Part shown: positions 1-7,936 of the stretch, one piece after another
Layout: every line of letters starts with the position of its first letter
How positions within the stretch are numbered: position 1 is the first letter of the stretch
Assembly (NCBI GenBank): GCA_947589005.1
Contig: CANPZO010000016.1
Location: forward strand, 1 to 54,553
DNA length: 54,553 nt
Direction: 5' to 3'
From: an uncultured Clostridia bacterium
GTDB taxonomy: Bacteria; Bacillota; Clostridia; UMGS1883
Notes under the pieces: model-generated
Seen by the model: the letters and a program-made list of their open reading frames with translations, nothing else
The model's database searches: none
Told to the model about the DNA's origin: nothing
Made by a program: the position numbers and the translations under genes

Positions 1-281
1 ACGCTCACAATTACATTTTCTCGACCACAGTTATAACGCTTTGCCGTTGATTTTCCCATAAGGAAAGTTATCGGAAGCATTTGACGTTGCAGAGCATATT
101 GCAAAGGCAAATTCGCTATATATAGTCCAAAAATATGCTATATTTCGTTAATTTCAGAAAATGTGTTTTTGCCGAAACAGCCCCTACGCGGCCGTTGTAA
201 ATTCATGACAAATATTTTTTTCGGAAAATTTTACTTTTCCCAATTTATAGCCGTACACGCGTTAAATATAAAAAGCACAGC
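1..281. other. Gene-poor left edge
   Basis: No convincing coding sequence. A 61-codon open frame from 163 has no ribosome site and no recognisable domain. The stretch is AT-rich and simply precedes the terminator of the minus-strand DUF1858 gene. A gene entering from the left edge cannot be excluded because its frame would be cut. Confidence 0.5.
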
Positions 282-305
282 AAAAAAGCTCACCTTGCGG
301 CGAGC
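282..305 (-). terminator. Rho-independent terminator of the DUF1858 gene
   Basis: Read on the minus strand, AGCTC and GAGCT flank a short inner stem with a GCAA loop, and six T follow immediately. It lies 25 bases past the stop codon of the DUF1858 gene, as expected for an intrinsic terminator. A longer outer pairing (GTACAGC with GCTGTGC) can extend it. Confidence 0.75.
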
Positions 306-329
306 TTCTTCGCTGTACTTTTTCAAGCC

Positions 330-533
330 TTACTTGTTAGCCAGATAGTCGTTGAGCTTGGCAATGAGAGCGTCGGCGTCGGCTCCGTGAACCGCGCAGG
401 CTTCGGCCACGGTCTCGCCGCTGGCGCTGGGGCAGCCCAAGCAGTGCATACCTATCTCAAAGAAAAACTGGGCCGTGCCGGGGTCCACCGCGAGCACGTC
501 GCGGATTATCATGTCCTTTGTTACCTGTGCCAT
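330..533 (-). CDS. DUF1858 small cysteine protein
   Basis: A 67-residue protein of the DUF1858 family, a small helical domain of unknown biochemical role found alone or fused to redox proteins. The hallmark G-M-H-C-x-G-C-P is present with Cys31 and Cys34, and a third cysteine is at 46; a metal or redox role is plausible but unproven. The ATG at 533 is chosen because AAAGG lies 9 bases upstream. An ATG at 542 directly abuts that site and is less likely. It is the last gene before the terminator at 282-305, 56 bases downstream of the fumarase-type beta subunit, so co-transcription is possible. Confidence 0.85.
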   Translation of the reverse strand: MAQVTKDMIIRDVLAVDPGTAQFFFEIGMHCLGCPSASGETVAEACAVHGADADALIAKLNDYLANK

Positions 534-570
534 TTTTATCATCCTTTCATTTTTATATATATTTTATATA

Positions 571-586
571 TCGCGGCAAGCCGCGA
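571..586 (-). terminator. Short hairpin between two minus-strand genes
   Basis: TCGCGG, a 4-base loop region and CCGCGA make a strong little stem just past the beta-subunit stop. On the minus strand it is followed by an AT-rich tract without a true T run, so it may be a weak terminator or an mRNA-stabilising stem. Confidence 0.35.
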
Positions 587-598
587 GTCAGGCGTAAA

Positions 599-1159
599 TC
601 AAGCGTCACGTTTTCGCCGGTATTTTTCCCGCTGGGTTCTGTAAGCGTTGTTGCCGAGACTGTCTATCACAACAACGGCGGGAAAATCCTCCACCTCGAG
701 CCGGACGATTTCCTCCGCCCCCAAGTCGGGGAACGCAACGGGCGTCCTTGTCTTAACACAGCTGGCCAGCAAAGCCCCCGCCCCTCCGATGGCCGCAAAA
801 TACACGGCCGTGTGTTCCTTCATTGCCTCCACGACGGCGTCCTGACGCTCACCCTTACCTATCATTCCCGTTTCGCCAAGAGCTATGAGCCGGGGCGCGT
901 AAGCATCCATGCGCCCGCTGGTAGTTGGGCCGCAGCTGCCTATGACGTCGCCCTCCCGGGCGGGAGTGGGGCCAACGTAATATATCACGCTGTCCTTTAT
1001 GTCAAAGGGAAGAGGCTTTCCCCTGTCGAGAAGTTCGCAAAGCCGCTTGTGAGCGGCGTCTCGGGCGGTGTATATGCTGCCGCTGATGAGAACCTCGTCC
1101 CCTGCGCGGAGCTTGGCCGCCTCTGCCTTGGTCAGAGGCGCGGTAACGCAAATCGGCAT
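599..1159 (-). CDS. Fe-S fumarate/tartrate hydro-lyase, beta subunit
   Basis: A 186-residue stand-alone FumA/TtdB C-terminal domain. In two-subunit class I fumarases and L-tartrate dehydratases this beta chain pairs with an alpha chain carrying the [4Fe-4S] cluster and helps form the active site that adds or removes water on a C4 dicarboxylate. The conserved G-P-T-T-S-x-R-M stretch near residue 77 and the G-G-A-G-A-L segment fit the family, as does the length. The ATG at 1159 has GGAGGT in front. No alpha subunit is beside it: the upstream neighbour is a HAD phosphatase in a his cluster, which is unusual for this pair. Substrate (fumarate or tartrate) cannot be decided here. Confidence 0.85.
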   Translation of the reverse strand: MPICVTAPLTKAEAAKLRAGDEVLISGSIYTARDAAHKRLCELLDRGKPLPFDIKDSVIYYVGPTPAREGDVIGSCGPTTSGRMDAYAPRLIALGETGMIGKGERQDAVVEAMKEHTAVYFAAIGGAGALLASCVKTRTPVAFPDLGAEEIVRLEVEDFPAVVVIDSLGNNAYRTQREKYRRKRDA

Positions 1160-1215
1160 AATTAACGACCTCCGTTTTTATCGAACATAGAATAACACTT
1201 TGAATCGCGGCGCTG

Positions 1216-2247
1216 TCACTCGTCCATCATGAATAAAACATTCGGGAGTATATATTCGGCCCCGACTTCCTCAAAATAGCTTCGGGCACGTTCTCCGCTT
1301 ACGCCTGTCAGCACCGCCAGAAAATCCGCGCCCATGGCCTTGGCCGCAAGGATATCGCTGCCGGCGTCGCCGACCACAAGCGCGCTTTTTATCAAAGACG
1401 GGTCATAATCGCCCCTGTACAGCCGCACATCGTCATAGTCCGCGCCGTACAGGGCCTTAAGGAACATATATGGCCGGGGCTTGGAAAGACTGGTCTCGAT
1501 ACCCGCGCGGCGGAGATTTTCCTCGCCGCGGGTAAGGAAGTCGGAGTCCACGGACGCGCGGGGTTCAAAATATTTCAGACAGTCCCAACGCTTAAGGGGC
1601 ATTTCCACCTCGAACCGGCTGCGGCCGGTGGCGATGCCGAGAGTTTTGCCGCCGTCACGGAGGGTCTTGAGCAGCCTTTGCAGCTCCGCCACGGGAACGA
1701 TGGGGTCCTCGGTCTGCCACATACCGGGCTTGCCCTTTTTGGCGGACTCGGCGTCCCACATTTTTTCGTAGAATTTGTCGCCAAGATACCATTCCTGGAA
1801 AAGGTCCCGGCATTTCGACCATAACGGGCCGTTCCTGACGGCTTCGGAAATTGGCAGGCCGAAGGTCTCGGCCGCGATTTTCGCCGCCTCCTCGTACAGC
1901 TCAAAGGCCAGCCTGTCCCCGCCGGAAACATGGGCGGTCATTTCCGACGGAGCCATGCCGCCGGACAGATAGCAGAAAGCCAGCCAGCACAAATCCCAGT
2001 TGGAATTCACGCCCTTTTCCTTGACCGCAACGATAAAACGGTCGCCGTCAAAAAGCTCCGCCCGTATCCGGCGACATTCCTCCCCCGCCGAGGCCGGGAC
2101 GCTGCCGCGGCCGAAATACAGCCGGTCATTCAGCAGCTCGTAAGCTGTCAGGGCGGCGATGTTCCAATAGTTCTGCTCACTGGTTATCACGCCGTCCATG
2201 TCAAAAATTATTGTTTTGTACTTGTCAAGAATTTTCGCGGGCCTCAT
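1216..2247 (-). CDS. HAD-superfamily phosphatase with large cap domain
   Basis: About 343 residues. Motif I, D-M-D-G-V, holds the nucleophile Asp16 and acid Asp18; the C-terminal V-V-G-D-A-x-S-D-I is the Mg-binding motif IV. Roughly 150 residues between them form a cap that sets substrate choice. The ATG at 2247 lies one base after the hisB-like stop (TGA-C-ATG), so the two are translationally coupled; a longer TTG-initiated frame would run into hisB and is rejected. Being locked to hisB and hisD, a histidinol-phosphate phosphatase role is a reasonable inference, since some bacteria use HAD enzymes for that step, but the motifs only support a phosphatase. Confidence 0.8.
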   Translation of the reverse strand: MRPAKILDKYKTIIFDMDGVITSEQNYWNIAALTAYELLNDRLYFGRGSVPASAGEECRRIRAELFDGDRFIVAVKEKGVNSNWDLCWLAFCYLSGGMAPSEMTAHVSGGDRLAFELYEEAAKIAAETFGLPISEAVRNGPLWSKCRDLFQEWYLGDKFYEKMWDAESAKKGKPGMWQTEDPIVPVAELQRLLKTLRDGGKTLGIATGRSRFEVEMPLKRWDCLKYFEPRASVDSDFLTRGEENLRRAGIETSLSKPRPYMFLKALYGADYDDVRLYRGDYDPSLIKSALVVGDAGSDILAAKAMGADFLAVLTGVSGERARSYFEEVGAEYILPNVLFMMDE

Positions 2248-2248
2248 G

Positions 2249-2860
2249 TCAATTTTTTTCCACTGTATAAGTGATTTTTCCGGCAACGCCGCTGGTCATT
2301 CCCCGACGGGCGGGGTCGTCGCCGTAGGCCCGGCCAAGGGCCACGCCGAGCGAACGGAAGGCGGCCTCCCATATGTGATGGGAATTTTCGCCCTTCAGCA
2401 CATCCATATGCACCGTAGCCCTCGCGCCCTGCGCGAAGCCGTCCACAAACACCAGCAGGTCCTCGCCCGCCATTCCCTCGACCGTCGGGGGGACCTCAAC
2501 GGCGGAGGTGAAGCTGAACAGGCTGCGCCCCTCGAGACTTACGGCGCTGTCGGCCTTGGCCTCGTCGATTATTCCGGCGCCGTCGCCAAAGCCGACGGTG
2601 TCGTTGACTTGGGCGTACTCCCAAAAAGCCCGCCCCAAAGTCTGGCCCAAATCCTCGCAGACCACATGGGCCAGGTCAAACTTGTCCAACCGTACTTCAA
2701 CCTCGATATTAAAGCCGCAGCGCCAAACCACCTGCTCTATCATGTGACTGAGAAACGGAATGGGCGTATTTATTTTCTTACGGTAATCCGCCGCTATTGG
2801 GGCGGGATAAACCTTGACGGTAATTTTACTTTCGGTAGTCTCACGGGTCACGGTTATCAT
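2249..2860 (-). CDS. hisB: HisB-like imidazoleglycerol-phosphate dehydratase, divergent
   Basis: A 203-residue protein with the two-fold HisB fold. HisB makes imidazole-acetol phosphate in histidine synthesis and binds two Mn ions through H-x-M, H-H-x-x-E, L-H and H-H-x-x-E motifs. Here His39 (in S-H-M), Glu69, His151, His161, His162 and Glu165 are kept, but the first H-H pair reads H65-V66, the usual Asp before H-x-M is Ser38, and the terminal S-T-K-G is absent. So one metal ligand and the tail are changed. GAGGTG precedes the ATG. It sits between hisD and a HAD phosphatase. It may be a working clade-specific HisB or a paralog with another substrate. Confidence 0.75.
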   Translation of the reverse strand: MITVTRETTESKITVKVYPAPIAADYRKKINTPIPFLSHMIEQVVWRCGFNIEVEVRLDKFDLAHVVCEDLGQTLGRAFWEYAQVNDTVGFGDGAGIIDEAKADSAVSLEGRSLFSFTSAVEVPPTVEGMAGEDLLVFVDGFAQGARATVHMDVLKGENSHHIWEAAFRSLGVALGRAYGDDPARRGMTSGVAGKITYTVEKN

Positions 2861-2906
2861 AAAGCTGCACCTCGAAAATCAATCAAAATTGAGCCGCCTA
2901 CGCGGG

Positions 2907-4199
2907 TCACTTACGCTCCTCAACCGCCAGGCGGTGAGTTTCAAAGCCCTCTACCCTGGCAATTCGCGCGGCGTGGCCGCGAACCATCTCAAAGCCGGCC
3001 TTGGAAGCGTAGCCCACGCTGGAGCGCTTCAAAAAGTCCATTACGGACACGGACGAATAGGTCTTTGCAAAGCCGCCGGTGGGAAGGATGGCGTTAGGCC
3101 CGAGGACGAAGTTGCACAGTGTCACCGGAGTGTACTCGCCGAGGAGTATCTCGCCGGCGTTCTTGATATCGGGCAGAACCTCGAAGGGCTTTTCGCACAT
3201 TACCTCCATGTGCTCCGGAGCGTAGTCGTTCACGAACCGCACCGACTCGGCCAGAGAATTTGTGAGTATAACTCCGCCGTAGGTGGAGAACACCGTTTCC
3301 ACAAAGCCGCGGCGCTTTTCGCTGAGCTTCGGCAGCTGAGCCTCGACAAGGGGTAATACCTTTTCCACCAGCTCGGCGCTGTGAGTTACCAGCAGAGCGG
3401 CGCTGTCGGGGCCGTGCTCGGCCTCTATCATCAAATCGAGGGCCACCTTTTCGGGGTCGGCCTTTTCGTCGGCAAGGATTATGCACTCGCTGGGTCCGGC
3501 GGGCAGACCGGCGTCTATCTGCTGGGCCAGCACGCGCTTGGCGGCTGTGGCGTAGGAATTTCCGGGGCCGATTATCTTGTGGCACTTGGGTATGGTCTCG
3601 GTGCCGTAAGCCACGGCTGCCACGGCCTGAATTCCGCCGGCCTTGTAAATTTCGGTTATGCCGATGACCTTGGCGGCGCAGAGTATGGCGTCGTCAACGT
3701 CGCCGTTCTCGTTTGGCGGGGTAATCACCCTGATGTGGGGCACCTTCGCCACCGCCGCGGGGACGCCAAGCATAAGCATTACCGAAGGAAAGCTGCCCTT
3801 TCCTCTCGGCACATACAGGCACACGTCCACGATAGGCGTGGTCTTTTCGCCCACCATCAGCCCCTTGTCCACGTTGGTGAACCACATTTCCTCGGGGAGC
3901 TGCTTTTCGTGGAAGTCGTAAATATTTTTGTAGGCGTACTCTATGGCCTCGCGGGTCTCGGCGTCAAGTCTCGCGTAGCCGGCCTCGATTTCCTCGGGGG
4001 TGACCTTTATCCTGTCGGGGGCCAGCGCCACATGGTCGAATTTTTCCGTATATTTCAGCACGGCCCTGTCGCCGTCTCTCTTGACCTCGTCGGAAATTTC
4101 CTTCGCCAGCTTCATCTGCTCGGTAATATCCATCTCGGCCCGCTTCATGATGAAATCCAGCTTTTCGGGGCTGATTTCGGAGAGCTTGTAGATGTTCAT
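2907..4199 (-). CDS. hisD: Histidinol dehydrogenase
   Basis: A 430-residue HisD, which oxidises histidinol to histidine in two NAD-dependent steps using a bound zinc. Family features are the G-P-G-N-S-Y nucleotide-binding stretch, G-P-S-E-C and the E-H-G-P-D-S-A segment that carries catalytic residues. Length matches the family. The ATG at 4199 is preceded by GAAAGGA at 8 bases; upstream in-frame starts up to 4268 lack spacing. First gene of the cluster hisD, hisB-like, HAD; the other his genes seen in the window (hisIE, hisA) are 25 kb away, so the pathway is scattered. Confidence 0.95.
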   Translation of the reverse strand: MNIYKLSEISPEKLDFIMKRAEMDITEQMKLAKEISDEVKRDGDRAVLKYTEKFDHVALAPDRIKVTPEEIEAGYARLDAETREAIEYAYKNIYDFHEKQLPEEMWFTNVDKGLMVGEKTTPIVDVCLYVPRGKGSFPSVMLMLGVPAAVAKVPHIRVITPPNENGDVDDAILCAAKVIGITEIYKAGGIQAVAAVAYGTETIPKCHKIIGPGNSYATAAKRVLAQQIDAGLPAGPSECIILADEKADPEKVALDLMIEAEHGPDSAALLVTHSAELVEKVLPLVEAQLPKLSEKRRGFVETVFSTYGGVILTNSLAESVRFVNDYAPEHMEVMCEKPFEVLPDIKNAGEILLGEYTPVTLCNFVLGPNAILPTGGFAKTYSSVSVMDFLKRSSVGYASKAGFEMVRGHAARIARVEGFETHRLAVEERK

Positions 4200-4349
4200 G
4201 GGTCTCATCCTTTCGGTATTGCAGTTTTTCATTTTAACTATTATACAATAATTGTCCCAATATTTCAATAGGGATTTTCAATAAATTTTCAAAAATGGAG
4301 ATTTTTTTGCTTCCGCCACGCCCTCCGGAAAACTCTCAAAAAATTTCTC

Positions 4350-4378
4350 TTTACATTTTTTTCCCGCTGTGGTATAAT
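4350..4378 (+). promoter_or_regulatory. Sigma-A promoter for the aminotransferase operon
   Basis: TTTACA at 4350-4355 and TATAAT at 4373-4378 with a 17-base spacer. It points rightward toward the gene at 4598, giving a leader of about 210 bases that contains the hairpin array. Confidence 0.75.
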
Positions 4379-4387
4379 ATCTTCGTA

Positions 4388-4490
4388 GATTTGCTTCGCA
4401 AATCCAAAAAGCTACGCTTTTTGCGACCCTTCGGGTCGAACTCGATATTGACGGCTTCGCAAAAATCCCCTTGCAAGCAAGGATTTTTGC
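4388..4490 (+). repeat. Array of four short palindromes
   Basis: GATTTGC-TTC-GCAAATC (4388-4404), AAAAAGC-TAC-GCTTTTT (4406-4422), CGACCC-TTC-GGGTCG (4424-4438) and a longer stem GCAAAAATCC with GGATTTTTGC (4459-4490). The first three are perfect stems with 3-base loops laid end to end. They fall in the leader of the downstream operon, between two direct-repeat copies. Confidence 0.7.
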
Positions 4491-4597
4491 TCATGGTATA
4501 ATATCCTCGTAAATTTGCTTCGCCTGCGGCTCGGAAGCGGCGCCAAACGGCAATATCGTAAACAATAGTAAATAATAACTAAAAAGGACTGATATTT

Positions 4598-5776
4598 ATG
4601 ACAAAAATATTCGCGGACCGTGCCGAGGGACTTTCCGGCAGCGCCATCCGCGCCACCTTTAAGCTGCTGGCCGACCCGACCATTATCTCCTTTGCCGGGG
4701 GTGCGCCATCACCCGACCTGTTCCCCACCGGAGAGCTGGAAGAAATATCGGCCCGCATCTTCCGTGACAACGGCGTAAAGGCGTTACAGTACGGCATCAC
4801 CGAGGGCTACGGCCCGCTGATGGACTTTGTGAAAGCGCGCATGGTCAAGCAGGGCATTATCAAGGACAGCGACAGCGTGGTGATAACCACCGGCGGCCAG
4901 CAGGTCATTGATTTGACCGCCAGGGCGCTGGTGAACGAGGGCGACATTGTCGCGGTGGAAAGGCCCAGCTTTGTTGGCGGGCTGAACAATTTCCGCAGCT
5001 ACAACGCTGTGCTCGTGGACGTTCCGGTGGCGGAGGACGGACTGGATCTGGACGCGTTTGAAGATATTCTGAAAAAGCGGAGGGTCCGCCTCCTTTACAC
5101 CATTCCCACCTTCCAGAACCCAAGCGGCATCACAATGAGCCTTGCCAAGCGCCGCCGGCTGCTGGAAATGGCGGAAAAATACGATTTCTTTATTTTGGAG
5201 GACAACCCTTACGGCGAGCTCCGTTACCGCGGCGAGGAGGTCCCGACCATAAAGAGCATGGACGAAAAGGGCCGCGTAATCTACGCCGGCAGCTTCAGCA
5301 AGATACTTTCCCCCGGTCTGCGGGTGGGCTTTACCAGCGCAAGGACGGACATTCTCGAAAAAATGGCGGTAATAAAGCAGATAGTGGACGTTCACACTCC
5401 GGTGCTTAACCAGATGATAGCCTACGAGTTTATAACCCATTACGACCTTGACGCCCACATTCAGAAGAGCCGCGAGCTCTACGGCCACAAGTGCGCCGTC
5501 ATGCTCGACGCCATGGACAAAAGCTTTCCCGATTATTGCGGCTATACCCGCCCCGAGGGCGGCATCTTCCTTTGGTGTACCCTGCCGGAGAGGTTCGATT
5601 CGCAGGAGCTTTTCAACCGCGGCGTCGAAAACAAGGTGGCCTTTGTCCCCGGCAGCAGCTGCATGATAGATTTGAACAAAAAGTATTCCGAGTTCCGGCT
5701 CAATTATTCCAATTCCTCGGACGAGAATATCGTGAGGGGCATAAATATCCTGGCGGACGTTATAAAAAATTATTGA
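4598..5776 (+). CDS. PLP-dependent class I/II aminotransferase
   Basis: A 392-residue fold-type I aminotransferase of the subgroup that includes 2-aminoadipate and multi-substrate (MocR-catalytic-like) transaminases. Lys235 in S-F-S-K is the PLP lysine; Asn174 in T-F-Q-N-P-S-G, Asp202 and Tyr205 in E-D-N-P-Y-G-E bind the cofactor, and Arg242 its phosphate. There is no N-terminal GntR domain, so it is an enzyme, not a regulator. It heads the operon with trpS 12 bases downstream and follows the promoter at 4350. Substrate is unknown; a role as HisC-like or aromatic/branched transaminase is possible but not shown. Confidence 0.9.
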   Translation: MTKIFADRAEGLSGSAIRATFKLLADPTIISFAGGAPSPDLFPTGELEEISARIFRDNGVKALQYGITEGYGPLMDFVKARMVKQGIIKDSDSVVITTGGQQVIDLTARALVNEGDIVAVERPSFVGGLNNFRSYNAVLVDVPVAEDGLDLDAFEDILKKRRVRLLYTIPTFQNPSGITMSLAKRRRLLEMAEKYDFFILEDNPYGELRYRGEEVPTIKSMDEKGRVIYAGSFSKILSPGLRVGFTSARTDILEKMAVIKQIVDVHTPVLNQMIAYEFITHYDLDAHIQKSRELYGHKCAVMLDAMDKSFPDYCGYTRPEGGIFLWCTLPERFDSQELFNRGVENKVAFVPGSSCMIDLNKKYSEFRLNYSNSSDENIVRGINILADVIKNY

Positions 5777-5788
5777 CAGGTGATTTAA

Positions 5789-6793
5789 ATGGAAAAGGAC
5801 AAAAAAGTGATACTCTCGGGCATACAGCCCTCGGGTGACAGTTTGACTTTGGGCAACTACATGGGCGCCCTCAAAAACTGGGTCAATCTTCAGGACGAAT
5901 ACAACTGCGTGTACATGATAGCCAATATGCACACCATCACCCTCCGGCAGGAGCCCGCCAAGCTGCGGGCCAGGACGCTGTCGCTGCTGGCCCAGTACAT
6001 CGCCGCCGGACTTGAGCCGGAAAAGAATGTATTCTTCATTCAGAGCCAGGTGCCGGCCCACGCCGAGCTGGCCTGGATACTCAACTGCTACACCCAGATG
6101 GGCGAACTGAGCCGCATGACCCAGTTCAAGGACAAAAGCCAAAAGCACGCCGACAACATAAACGCCGGCCTTTTTGACTATCCCGTGCTTATGGCGGCGG
6201 ACATTCTGCTGTATCAGGCGGACATGGTGCCCGTGGGCAAGGATCAGAAGCAGCACATTGAGCTGACGAGAGACATCGCCCAACGCTTCAACGGCATTTA
6301 CGGGGACGTGTTCACCGTTCCCGAGCCATATATCGCCCCGCCCAGCGCCGGCTCAAACATAATGGGGCTTCAGGACCCCACCTCAAAAATGAGCAAGAGC
6401 GACCCCAACCCCAACGGCTGCATATATATTCTCGACCCGCCCGACGTTATAATAAGGAAGATAAAGCGCGCCGTCACCGACTCCGAAGCGGAGGTTGCCT
6501 ACAGAGAGGGCAAGGACGGGGTCAACAATCTGCTGACCATCTACTCCGTGGCCACCGGCAAGTCCATCGACGAGGCGGTAAACGAGTTCGCGGGTAAGGG
6601 CTACGGCGACTTTAAGGCCGCCGTTGGCGAGGCGACGGCCGAGTGCCTGCGCCCCATTCAGGAAAAATACAGCGACCTCATGAAGAATAAGGACTATCTC
6701 GAAAGCGTTTACCGGAGCGGCGCCGAAATTGCCCGCCGCATTGCCGGACGCACCCTCGGCAAGGTACAGAAAAAGGTCGGCTTTATCCTGTAA
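5789..6793 (+). CDS. trpS: Tryptophanyl-tRNA synthetase
   Basis: A 334-residue class Ic synthetase that charges tRNA-Trp. The HIGH-equivalent is P-S-G-D-x-x-T-L-G-N near residues 14-23, and K-M-S-K-S is at 200-204; length is typical for bacterial TrpRS. The ATG follows AGGTG. It is 12 bases from the aminotransferase and 18 bases from the next gene, so one transcript is likely. No T-box leader was found directly before it, consistent with its position inside an operon. Confidence 0.97.
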   Translation: MEKDKKVILSGIQPSGDSLTLGNYMGALKNWVNLQDEYNCVYMIANMHTITLRQEPAKLRARTLSLLAQYIAAGLEPEKNVFFIQSQVPAHAELAWILNCYTQMGELSRMTQFKDKSQKHADNINAGLFDYPVLMAADILLYQADMVPVGKDQKQHIELTRDIAQRFNGIYGDVFTVPEPYIAPPSAGSNIMGLQDPTSKMSKSDPNPNGCIYILDPPDVIIRKIKRAVTDSEAEVAYREGKDGVNNLLTIYSVATGKSIDEAVNEFAGKGYGDFKAAVGEATAECLRPIQEKYSDLMKNKDYLESVYRSGAEIARRIAGRTLGKVQKKVGFIL

Positions 6794-6811
6794 CTCAAGG
6801 GAGTGGAAATT

Positions 6812-7909
6812 ATGATGAATAACACAAGTATTCTCTTCACCTTCATTACGGCATTCGCGGTGTCGTTTCTGCTGACGCCGCCGGTAAAAAAGCTGGCCTT
6901 TAAAATAGGCGCGGTGGATGTGCCGAGGGACAACCGCCGTATGCACAAAAAGCCCACGGCCCTTTTGGGCGGGCTGGCGATTTTTGCCGGCTTTTTGGTG
7001 GCGGCGCTGATATTCGTGCCCATCGACCGGCCGTTCAGGGGAATACTTCTCGGCAGCATAATCATCATAATCATGGGTATTTTCGACGACATTTACGCCC
7101 TCAGCGCCAAGCTAAAGCTGATTATACAGATAATAGCCGCCCTGTTCCCCGTGCTCAGCGGCGTCAGGATAGACATGATAGCCGTGCCAAAATTCATCGA
7201 CGCTTACGGCTACCTGGGGCTCGGGTATTTTTCCATTCCCCTGACAATTCTGTGGATAGTGGGCGTCACCAACGCAATAAATTTGCTGGACGGTCTTGAC
7301 GGCTTGGCCTGCGGCGTGTCCTCGATTTCCTCAGTGACCATACTGTGTATAGCCCTGCTGGTGGGCGAGCCGGACATCGCCTTCGCTACCGCGGCCCTGG
7401 CCGGGGCCTGCTTCGGCTTTCTTCCGTACAACTTCAACCCGGCCAAGCTGTTCATGGGCGACACGGGGGCGCTGTTTTTGGGCTTTATGCTGTCCACGCT
7501 GTCGATACAGGGCCTGTTCAAAGGCTACGCGGTCATAAGTCTGGCCGTGCCCTTCCTTATACTTGGTCTGCCGCTGTTCGACACGGCCTTCGCCATGCTG
7601 CGCAGGGCCAAGAACCACAAGCCCATCATGAGCCCCGACCGCGGCCATCTCCACCACCGCCTGGTGGACGCCGGCCTCAGTCAAAAACAGGCCGTGACGG
7701 TCATATACGTAATGTGCATCATACTGTGCGCCATAGCCGTGCTGCTCATCTGGACCGGGGCCGTAAGTCCGCTGGCGATACTGATAGTTCTTGTGGCCTT
7801 CGCCCTGTTCATGACGCTTATCCCCAAGATGCTCAACGGCGGCGACAAGACCGACGATGGCAAAAACGGGGACGAAAAAACCGGCGGCAATGAAGAAACA
7901 AAGGGCTAA
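6812..7909 (+). CDS. WecA/TagO-like undecaprenyl-phosphate sugar-1-P transferase
   Basis: About 365 residues with roughly ten membrane segments. This family transfers a sugar-1-phosphate, usually GlcNAc-1-P, from UDP-sugar to undecaprenyl phosphate on the cytoplasmic face, the first step of teichoic acid or other envelope glycan synthesis. Diagnostic motifs are present: the F-D-D pair, N-x-x-N-L-L-D-G-L-D-G, the G-D-T-G-A segment and H-L-H-H-R-L in the cytoplasmic loop. The C-terminal 20 residues are charged and glycine-rich. An ATG pair at 6812/6815 lies 8 bases after AAGGGAG; the in-frame GTG at 6803 is too close to it. WecB follows, supplying ManNAc from the same precursor. Confidence 0.9.
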   Translation: MMNNTSILFTFITAFAVSFLLTPPVKKLAFKIGAVDVPRDNRRMHKKPTALLGGLAIFAGFLVAALIFVPIDRPFRGILLGSIIIIIMGIFDDIYALSAKLKLIIQIIAALFPVLSGVRIDMIAVPKFIDAYGYLGLGYFSIPLTILWIVGVTNAINLLDGLDGLACGVSSISSVTILCIALLVGEPDIAFATAALAGACFGFLPYNFNPAKLFMGDTGALFLGFMLSTLSIQGLFKGYAVISLAVPFLILGLPLFDTAFAMLRRAKNHKPIMSPDRGHLHHRLVDAGLSQKQAVTVIYVMCIILCAIAVLLIWTGAVSPLAILIVLVAFALFMTLIPKMLNGGDKTDDGKNGDEKTGGNEETKG

Positions 7910-7936
7910 ACCGCCCGTAAGAATGAGAGGAAAAGT

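Larger units (their letters stand above)
4200..4597. other. Divergent intergenic region with hairpin array
   Basis: Separates the leftward his cluster from the rightward aminotransferase operon. It holds a strong rightward promoter (4350-4378), a run of short palindromes with 3-base loops (4388-4490), and two 29-base near-identical direct repeats that begin GGTATAATATC at 4371 and 4495. No open frame in it looks coding. Confidence 0.6.

Noticed and set aside
158-200. Extra copy of the repeat family from ACAGCCCC near 175-185
   Set aside because: Only the short terminal motif matches; no partner arm or internal module is nearby.
163-348. 61-codon open frame near the left edge
   Set aside because: No ribosome site, no domain, and it runs through the terminator of the DUF1858 gene.
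2249-2286. TTG start at 2286 for the HAD phosphatase
   Set aside because: It would overlap hisB by 38 bases without a ribosome site; the ATG at 2247 is coupled to the hisB stop.
4495-4523. Second promoter at the TATAAT of 4497-4502
   Set aside because: There is no acceptable -35 box 17 bases upstream; it is a copy of the first -10 region.
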